Assembly (NCBI GenBank): GCA_024640315.1
Contig: JAHEFF010000001.1
Coordinates: forward strand, 62,001-126,000
Length of the DNA stretch: 64,000 nucleotides
Source: Woeseiaceae bacterium
Lineage (GTDB): Bacteria > Pseudomonadota > Gammaproteobacteria > Steroidobacterales > Woeseiaceae
Direction: 5' to 3'
Both the position numbers and the translations under genes were made by a program. The notes under the pieces are model-generated. The model was not told where the DNA came from. It made no database searches and was given only the letters and a program-made list of their open reading frames with translations. Positions 58,411 to 64,000 of the stretch are shown here, piece after piece. How positions within the stretch are numbered: the stretch's first letter is position 1; each line of letters begins with the position of its first letter.

Positions 58411-60102
58411 TTACTGAGGTCCGCGTACCACCAGGTACAGGTGCCTGCCGACACGAAGCTCCCGCATCGTTCGTGCTCGCCAGGCCGGCTCGTTGCCCGC
58501 GAAGACCTGATCGACCGATTCTTCAATGATAAGTACCACAGAAGCGGGGTGCTCCCTGAAGAAGCGCTCGACCTCGGCCGGTCCTTCGAGCAGGTCAACC
58601 ATCGTTCCTGTGTAGTAGCTGAATCCGCCACGTCGCCCGACGCCGGCGGGATCGACCATACCGAAGTGGGTCTCATCACCGATTTGCTCGCTAATCCAGT
58701 GACTTTGAGGTGCATATGTCTTGGTTGGGCCAAATGCTGGCAATACGAACGCAAGGATCGCCACATAAATGGCGACCTGCGTTCCGCCAATCCGGACAAG
58801 TGCGGTGTCTGCTTCGTTTCGTCGCCACGCACGCCAAATCGCGACAGCGGACACCAAAAATACTACGGACAGCAATATTAATGGCCAACGAATATTTTCC
58901 GCTACCTGTAATTCCTGCTCGTTCAGGTCCAGGTCGGAAATAATAGAACTGAGTCTTGCCAAAACGCCGATTATTGCGGCACCGATGGCCGCGTAAAAAA
59001 TCGAAAGAATCAACGAGTAGATGCGTACCGGACGCCCGGACGGCGCCGTTTCCTGTTCCGAAGGCCTGGTCCGTCCAAAAGATGCCAGCCAGGGGCCCAG
59101 CAACAATGCGGCAGCTGGGTAAGCCGGCAGCAAATAGAGTTGACGTTTGGTCGCCGCAATTGAGAGAAACACGAAAAAGGTGCCAAACCACCAGAGGGCT
59201 AGCTGGACCTTGCGCTCTCGCCAGCGCCCGGATCGAACAAGCCATATGGCGGCAGCGGGAAACAGCCAGGACCACGGCGCGAAATCAAGCCAGAAATTTC
59301 GGAAGTAGTAGAACCACGGCTGCGCATGACCACGATATTCACTGGTCAGGAAGCGTTCGAGGTTTTGCGAGTAGAACTCGTAAAGCATGCTGTCCCAGCC
59401 CATCGCCTGGGAAGTCGCAACAAACCACGGCAAATAAACCGCTATTGCGATCAGCGAGAGTGGTGCCAGCTCAATAATCTTGCGCCACTGACGCTGCGTA
59501 CCGAGCCACAGGACCAGTACCAACCCTGGCAGTAGCAGGCCCAATGGTCCTTTGGACAGCATTGCCAGGCCGAAAAATACGAACGCCAGGGCTCGAAGCA
59601 TCAGTCGCGGGCGATCGCCGACACCGTCGGCGTAGCTCGTTATCCCGGCAGTGATCATCAGGGTAAACATGACATCCGGCCGATAGCTGTTCGCTTCATA
59701 GACGAACGACAGAAATGTCAGCAACGCGAATCCAGCCCAGAGTGCTGTCCTGCCATCGGACCAGCGTTTAGCCGCAGCGCCCGTGATGATAACGGTGACA
59801 ATCGCGGCTAAAGCATTTGGCAGCCTGAGCGCAAACGCCGACATTTCTCCAAAGACGTGTGAGGACAGCGTGCCGATCCAGTAAATCATTGGCGGGTAAT
59901 CGACCCAGATTACTCCCATTCGGCGCGGTGAAATCCAGTCACCGCTGACAAACATCGCGCGAGCTACCTCTGCGATGTCGAGTTCATCGGGATACCAAAG
60001 GTCACGAAGACCGATGTTAGCAACATACAAAAGCGCCCCGAGCAGCAGGAAGAAGATCGAGCGATGTTTGACCGCCTGGCGGCTAAGGTCTGGCAGGTTC
60101 AT
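58411..60102 (-). CDS. ArnT-like glycosyltransferase (GT39/PMT family)
   Basis: 563 residues from the ATG at 60102. The longer frame to 60144 adds 14 residues without family similarity. About twelve membrane spans are present. The first periplasmic loop carries the catalytic-type motif DLWYPDELDIAEVARAMFVSGDWISP and VDYPPMIYWIG, as in ArnT and related enzymes that move a sugar from a polyprenyl-phosphate donor to lipid A or protein. The usual DEPRYA reads DELDIA. The acceptor is unknown. The stop lies 52 bases downstream of the tRNA-Arg gene on the other strand. Confidence 0.88.
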   Translation of the reverse strand: MNLPDLSRQAVKHRSIFFLLLGALLYVANIGLRDLWYPDELDIAEVARAMFVSGDWISPRRMGVIWVDYPPMIYWIGTLSSHVFGEMSAFALRLPNALAAIVTVIITGAAAKRWSDGRTALWAGFALLTFLSFVYEANSYRPDVMFTLMITAGITSYADGVGDRPRLMLRALAFVFFGLAMLSKGPLGLLLPGLVLVLWLGTQRQWRKIIELAPLSLIAIAVYLPWFVATSQAMGWDSMLYEFYSQNLERFLTSEYRGHAQPWFYYFRNFWLDFAPWSWLFPAAAIWLVRSGRWRERKVQLALWWFGTFFVFLSIAATKRQLYLLPAYPAAALLLGPWLASFGRTRPSEQETAPSGRPVRIYSLILSIFYAAIGAAIIGVLARLSSIISDLDLNEQELQVAENIRWPLILLSVVFLVSAVAIWRAWRRNEADTALVRIGGTQVAIYVAILAFVLPAFGPTKTYAPQSHWISEQIGDETHFGMVDPAGVGRRGGFSYYTGTMVDLLEGPAEVERFFREHPASVVLIIEESVDQVFAGNEPAWRARTMRELRVGRHLYLVVRGPQ

Positions 60103-60455
60103 GTGTGTTGTGCTACCCCTGGAAAAAGTACCGGGTCTGGTCAATTGTGTTTTTTTGCGGCCGAAAGTGAGTGGCGATGTCGACGCTTATTAAGAGTTAG
60201 ACGCCGGAACCGGGAAAATCAGTCGGTTCGCGAGAAAATAATCACGCGATCCCGACGCTGCAGTATTACTCGTCATAGTGCAATGATTCAGCAGTGCGCG
60301 TTCGGTCCCCGTCGACTGACTTTTTGGTGTGAATCGGCGCGATTTGTGAGCCTCCTCCTCGGTGGCCAAAATTGGTATCATCTGCGCGCCCGCAGGTGCC
60401 AACGACCACTGCTTGACCTGAAAACCGTCCCGTGCTGACACAGAATAAAAATAAT
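60103..60455. other. intergenic region before the FAD-oxidase gene
   Basis: Divergent spacer between the GT39 gene and the oxidase gene. A GTG at 60432 is in frame with the oxidase, but the ATG at 60456 gives the better family start. No RNA gene, and no well-matched promoter, was seen. Confidence 0.4.
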
Positions 60456-61913
60456 ATGACGTCTCAACGCCCTGAAACGCCACCAGGTTACATGCATTGG
60501 CAAAGCGTACCATCGCTGATTGGATCATTGCGAGCCAGGTGCCTGGTGGCCCGTGTGGACAATGAGGCGGCGTGCCGGGATACGATAGATTACTGCCGGC
60601 GCAACGGTCTCTCCATTTGCGCTCGTGGCGGTGGCTATAGCTACGGCGACCTCATTCTTAATGACGAAAACGTGTTACTTGATACGTCAGGAATGGATCG
60701 CATTCTCGACGTCGACGAGGAGAACGGTCTCATTACGGTGGAGCCGGGTGCGAGGTTGGTCGATATTCTTAGAATCGTGTTGCCCCTGCGTTTTGCTCTG
60801 GGGGCGCTTCCCTCGGAATCGACGATCACTGTCGCCGGGGCGATCGGGACCAATGTGAATGGCAGGGACAGCTGGCGCCTGGGAAATTTTGGCGATCAGG
60901 TAGTCAGCCTGAAATTGATGCTTGCGTCGGGTGAGGTAATCGATGTCGATAGAGGTTCGAATCTCGAGCTTTTCAATGCAGTGGTCGGCGGCATGGGGCT
61001 ACTTGGCGTCATCGTGCAGGCCACATTAAGACTCGAAAAGGTTCCGTCCCCGTTTCTCGAAATATCGAGAGTACCCGTCCGCGACGTTGCCGAATTGCTG
61101 GCACATATGGAGCGTGTGGAATCGACAGACGACTTTGCTGTTGTGTGGGTCGATCCCTGCTCGCGTAGTCCCGCGCTCGGCCGCTCCGTTGTTCATGCGA
61201 CCCACTGGGTTGAAAGTGATGCTACGGCCGATGAGCTTGTGCCGCAGGTTGAGGCAAGCCTGGGACGGCTGGAAACCAGGCTGCGTCAGGCTCGAACGGT
61301 GCTCCCGATATCAGAATTCGTGGTCACCTCGATGTTGCAGATACAGCAAGTCTCCGTGCGTCTCTTCAATAGTTTCTATTTTTTCTATAGTCGGATTCGA
61401 CACCGATTGCACTCCGCAGACAATGTCGAGAGTTTCCTGCGTTATAACTTCGACGCAAGTTTTATTATCCCTTCAGCATCGACGGTGTGCGGGCCTCATG
61501 GCTACACTATTCAGCTGACGTTTCCCCGCAGTGCAGCACTGGAAGCGATGACTGAGATGATCGAACTCTGCCAGGCTTCTCCATGTTTTCCAGCAAAATT
61601 GATCATGCGGGCGCATCGGAGCGATGATCACCTGATTTCATTTTCGGAGGACGGTTACAGCCTCAATTTTGAGCTGCATCCGAAGAAGCGCCACATTGAG
61701 CGGATGAATCGCTTTGTCGAGGATCTCATTGAGTGTGTCATTCGCTATGGCGGCAAGATCCATTTGGCTAAAGACCAGGTTTTGAACCGAAACCAGTTTC
61801 AGAGACTGTTTCCCAGATACGATGAGTTCCTGAAGATAAAACGTCGCATCGACCCGGACGAATTATTCCAATCTGACATGTATCGACGGCTGATTCGGAC
61901 CGACGCCGGTTAA
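60456..61913 (+). CDS. FAD-binding oxidoreductase, DprE1/FAD-linked oxidase type
   Basis: 485 residues. The FAD_binding_4 domain is evident: the pyrophosphate loop ICARGGGYSYGD near residue 56, then VEPGARLVDILRIV near 95, and SESTITVAGAIGTNVNGRDSW near 121. The C-terminal half resembles D-arabinono-1,4-lactone oxidase-like and decaprenylphosphoryl-ribose 2-oxidase (DprE1) proteins. DprE1 oxidises a polyprenyl-phospho-ribose on the way to arabinose donors. A DprE1-like role is attractive next to an ArnT-like transferase but unproven. The paired reductase DprE2 is not in this window. Confidence 0.82.
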   Translation: MTSQRPETPPGYMHWQSVPSLIGSLRARCLVARVDNEAACRDTIDYCRRNGLSICARGGGYSYGDLILNDENVLLDTSGMDRILDVDEENGLITVEPGARLVDILRIVLPLRFALGALPSESTITVAGAIGTNVNGRDSWRLGNFGDQVVSLKLMLASGEVIDVDRGSNLELFNAVVGGMGLLGVIVQATLRLEKVPSPFLEISRVPVRDVAELLAHMERVESTDDFAVVWVDPCSRSPALGRSVVHATHWVESDATADELVPQVEASLGRLETRLRQARTVLPISEFVVTSMLQIQQVSVRLFNSFYFFYSRIRHRLHSADNVESFLRYNFDASFIIPSASTVCGPHGYTIQLTFPRSAALEAMTEMIELCQASPCFPAKLIMRAHRSDDHLISFSEDGYSLNFELHPKKRHIERMNRFVEDLIECVIRYGGKIHLAKDQVLNRNQFQRLFPRYDEFLKIKRRIDPDELFQSDMYRRLIRTDAG

Positions 61914-61970
61914 GGAGTAGGGCATTTTGCTATGGCTTTCCGTCAAAACAACACACGTCGCGCCGTCTGA

Positions 61971-63209
61971 TTACGTGGCGACGATCGAGCTTTGATCTGC
62001 GAGAACCGCCGCGACTTTGGCTGCAACTGAATCAATTTGTTCGGCTGACAGTTGCGGGTGCGCCGGTAAGTGAAGCGCTTCCCGTTCGGCCCGGGCCGCA
62101 TTCGGAAACTCAGCTGTTTTGTCGAACATCCGGCTGCAATCGCGCATATAAAGATGTTTGCTATCGATCCCGACTCTCAGCAATTGATCGGCAACTTCGC
62201 GCAGGTTCGGCATCAAGGTGGTCACCAGCATGTAGTTTGGCCGGACGTCAGGCCCGGCCGGCTCCTGGAACGTTGCTTTGTCCCGCAATTGACTGATAAG
62301 GCGCTCCGCGTTTGCTGTGCGTCGCTCATTTTGCTTCGCGGCGGCTTTCATTTGTTTGAAACCGAGTCGCGCCTGGTAGTTCGTATAGCGGCCCATTTTG
62401 CCAGCCATCGACACCTCGTCGCCGTGATAGCCGGAGGCAAATCGGTCTTCACCATCTCTCCCGCGGGGAGCCAGGCGTAAAGCCGGGTAGACGCCAAGGT
62501 TGAACAAGATCGGGTTGGTTACCGCAGCTTCGAAACTGGTTTTCAACAAGCGCCTCGCCAGCCAGCGCATTCCGTTACGCGGTTCCTGGTTGCCGGCGTC
62601 GCGCACCCGTTTACCGAGATCAGAGTCGCGAACTGTGACCATGCCGCCGCCCATCGTATTGATGACTTTGGATGTCTCAAAACTGAAACAGCCACCGTCG
62701 CCGAATGTGCCGACTTTTTGTGACCCGACGGACGCGCCAAAACAATGCGCACAATCTTCGATCAGCGCAGCATTGTGGGACTTGCAAAGCTCGGCAATTT
62801 CGCGAATTTGGCATGGCACACCATAAAGGTGGGTAGCGATGACGGCCTGGGTTCGGTCTGAAATACTCGCTTCCAGTGCAACAGGATCCATACCGAGGGT
62901 CTGCATCTCGCAATCGACGAATTTGAGGTCATACCCCAGGGACTTAACGAGGAACGGAACAATCGGGTAGCCAAAAGCCGAACAAATTACTTCGCTGCCG
63001 GGCTCCAGCTGAAGTCCGGCAAACAAGAAGCGAAATCCGGCGCGCCCCGAGGGCACAGCAACCGCATCCGCAGCACCGATCGCGTCCGCAAATGCAGACT
63101 CGAATCGCTGAATATCCGGACCGTCCCACAGGTCTCCACGGAGCATGCCGCGGAATGCGCTCCACCAGGCGGACTTTGGTAGTCGGATGCGTTGTCTTGG
63201 AATAGCCAT
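61971..63209 (-). CDS. DegT/DnrJ/EryC1/StrS aminotransferase family protein
   Basis: 412 residues from the ATG at 63209. The sugar-aminotransferase fold is clear: VPSGRAGFRFLFAGLQLEPG near residue 55, EDCAHCFGASV near 145, and the PLP lysine in CFSFETSKVINTMGGGMVTV near residue 178. Such enzymes transfer an amino group to a nucleotide-linked ketosugar (as in ArnB) or act as dehydratases. The divergent N-terminus and long C-terminus make the substrate unpredictable. It is convergent with the FAD-oxidase gene. Confidence 0.88.
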   Translation of the reverse strand: MAIPRQRIRLPKSAWWSAFRGMLRGDLWDGPDIQRFESAFADAIGAADAVAVPSGRAGFRFLFAGLQLEPGSEVICSAFGYPIVPFLVKSLGYDLKFVDCEMQTLGMDPVALEASISDRTQAVIATHLYGVPCQIREIAELCKSHNAALIEDCAHCFGASVGSQKVGTFGDGGCFSFETSKVINTMGGGMVTVRDSDLGKRVRDAGNQEPRNGMRWLARRLLKTSFEAAVTNPILFNLGVYPALRLAPRGRDGEDRFASGYHGDEVSMAGKMGRYTNYQARLGFKQMKAAAKQNERRTANAERLISQLRDKATFQEPAGPDVRPNYMLVTTLMPNLREVADQLLRVGIDSKHLYMRDCSRMFDKTAEFPNAARAEREALHLPAHPQLSAEQIDSVAAKVAAVLADQSSIVAT

Positions 63210-63440
63210 GGTCTGGGCGCTCTGCGGGCTGGAGAAAATGCTTGGGCGCAATGTATGTAATTGGCACCGATCATGCAATTATTGATTGGCGCACTATTCG
63301 CGACAATGATTGACACTCTCCATAGCTTGTCATTAGGATTCGGCGCTTAGCTGATTCAATGACTATCATGCGATCGCACGATTGCAGGATCTCCGTCTTT
63401 TCACCAGGTTAGAACGGCAAGAGCTGTCGCACCGGGGACC

Positions 63441-64000
63441 ATGCGCGCCAAAATAATCAAGTTCGCGAGGCTGTCGGCATTTGCGCTTCTGGCCATTGTC
63501 ACGCTGGTAGGTATGTACAGCTTCATGACCGGCGACTGGACCATGGTCATCGAGTACTGGCGTGATAATCTCGAAATCATCCCTTTGCTAATTGGCTTTT
63601 CGATCCTTGATGTTGCGCTGGAAGGGGTTGCCTGGATGTGGGTTTATCATCGATTCCAGATCCGGGCACTCGATAAAGGGGGATATGCCACATATCTTGC
63701 TGGTCGTGCAGGACTCTTGCTACCGGCACAACTGGGACGTTTGATTCGCCCTGATGCCATGAACAAGCTGGGACGGGCTTCCCTGGCAGAATGTCTTAAG
63801 GCCGAAGCCGTAGTTTTCGTTCTGGATGCCATGTCCGTCGTTGCGTTGCTCGCGGGTCTTTTCATCTACCGGATATTCCCGCTGGCTGCCGTACCGGCGG
63901 CGGTTGTCGTGGTGCTGGTCTCCGTGTTTCTTGGAAACCGAATCGCCGCCATGCTGACGCACACGCGCTTGAATATGCCGCCAGCATTTTGGTGGGCCTG
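63441..64000 (+). CDS. UPF0104/LPG-synthase-type membrane protein, N-terminal part
   Basis: The reading frame opens at ATG 63441 and runs off the right edge with 186 codons and no stop. Hydrophobic spans occur near residues 9-25, 45-70, 120-140 and 145-160. A conserved block GGYATYLAGRAGLLLPAQLGRLIRPDAM near residues 75-102 resembles the flippase-like YbhN/AglD membrane domain (GxxR/LLPxxxGR). Relatives move polyprenyl- or lipid-linked substrates. It fits the adjacent glycolipid-type genes, but the C-terminal part is needed for a firm call. Confidence 0.6.
   Translation, partial: MRAKIIKFARLSAFALLAIVTLVGMYSFMTGDWTMVIEYWRDNLEIIPLLIGFSILDVALEGVAWMWVYHRFQIRALDKGGYATYLAGRAGLLLPAQLGRLIRPDAMNKLGRASLAECLKAEAVVFVLDAMSVVALLAGLFIYRIFPLAAVPAAVVVVLVSVFLGNRIAAMLTHTRLNMPPAFWWA

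Overview
The window is chromosomal DNA from a gammaproteobacterium. Four things indicate this: the gene order lolD / comEC-exbB-exbD-msbA-lpxK-kdsB / ptpA / rne-rluC-maf-yceD-rpmF-plsX-fabH; a second block clpS-clpA / infA-aat / trxB / ftsK-lolA-rarA-serS that follows the Escherichia coli order with some genes missing and others inserted; a type II secretion locus; and an E. coli-type SOS box. No phage, transposase, rRNA or CRISPR locus is visible. A free-living, possibly marine, lineage outside the Enterobacterales is an inference and cannot be fixed from this sequence alone.

Layout. 1-7.8 kb: tail of a LolD-type ATPase, a DUF2062 membrane protein, then the envelope operon comEC-exbB-exbD-msbA-lpxK-kdsB (DNA uptake channel, proton-driven energiser pair, lipid A flippase, lipid A 4'-kinase, Kdo activation). 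7.7-10.1 kb: an exported di-heme peroxidase with two small exported proteins, in a place where relatives such as Pseudomonas have other genes. 10.2-18.5 kb: ptpA, RNase E with a promoter-distal structured leader, rluC, maf, yceD-rpmF-plsX-fabH. 18.5-21.2 kb: YkvA-like protein, glutathione transferase, an L,D-transpeptidase facing an alanine-rich lipoprotein that ends in lysine. 21.5-27.6 kb: SOS mutagenesis operon lexA-imuA-imuB-dnaE2 behind one perfect LexA box. 27.6-33.8 kb: small acidic protein and gspC-D-E-F. 34.0-46.4 kb: clpS-clpA, infA-aat-acyltransferase, trxB, ftsK-lolA-vanZ-rarA-serS. 46.4-58 kb: BI-1 protein, a secreted FAH-family protein with an NHL beta-propeller protein, an NhaC antiporter with a PatB-type lyase, tRNA-Ser, several small enzymes, and an S9 lipoprotein peptidase. 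58-64 kb: tRNA-Arg and a scattered glycolipid-type cluster (ArnT-like GT39, DprE1-like oxidase, DegT-type aminotransferase, truncated UPF0104-like membrane protein).

The most unusual signal lies at the two tRNA loci (tRNA-Ser near 52.1 kb, tRNA-Arg near 58.3 kb). In both, the upstream flank and the first 19-22 nucleotides of the tRNA are duplicated upstream of the intact gene. The copies are separated by arrays of short perfect palindromes with GAG-type spacers. The break falls in the D-arm or D-loop both times. This looks like one undescribed small element or process acting on the 5' ends of tRNA genes.
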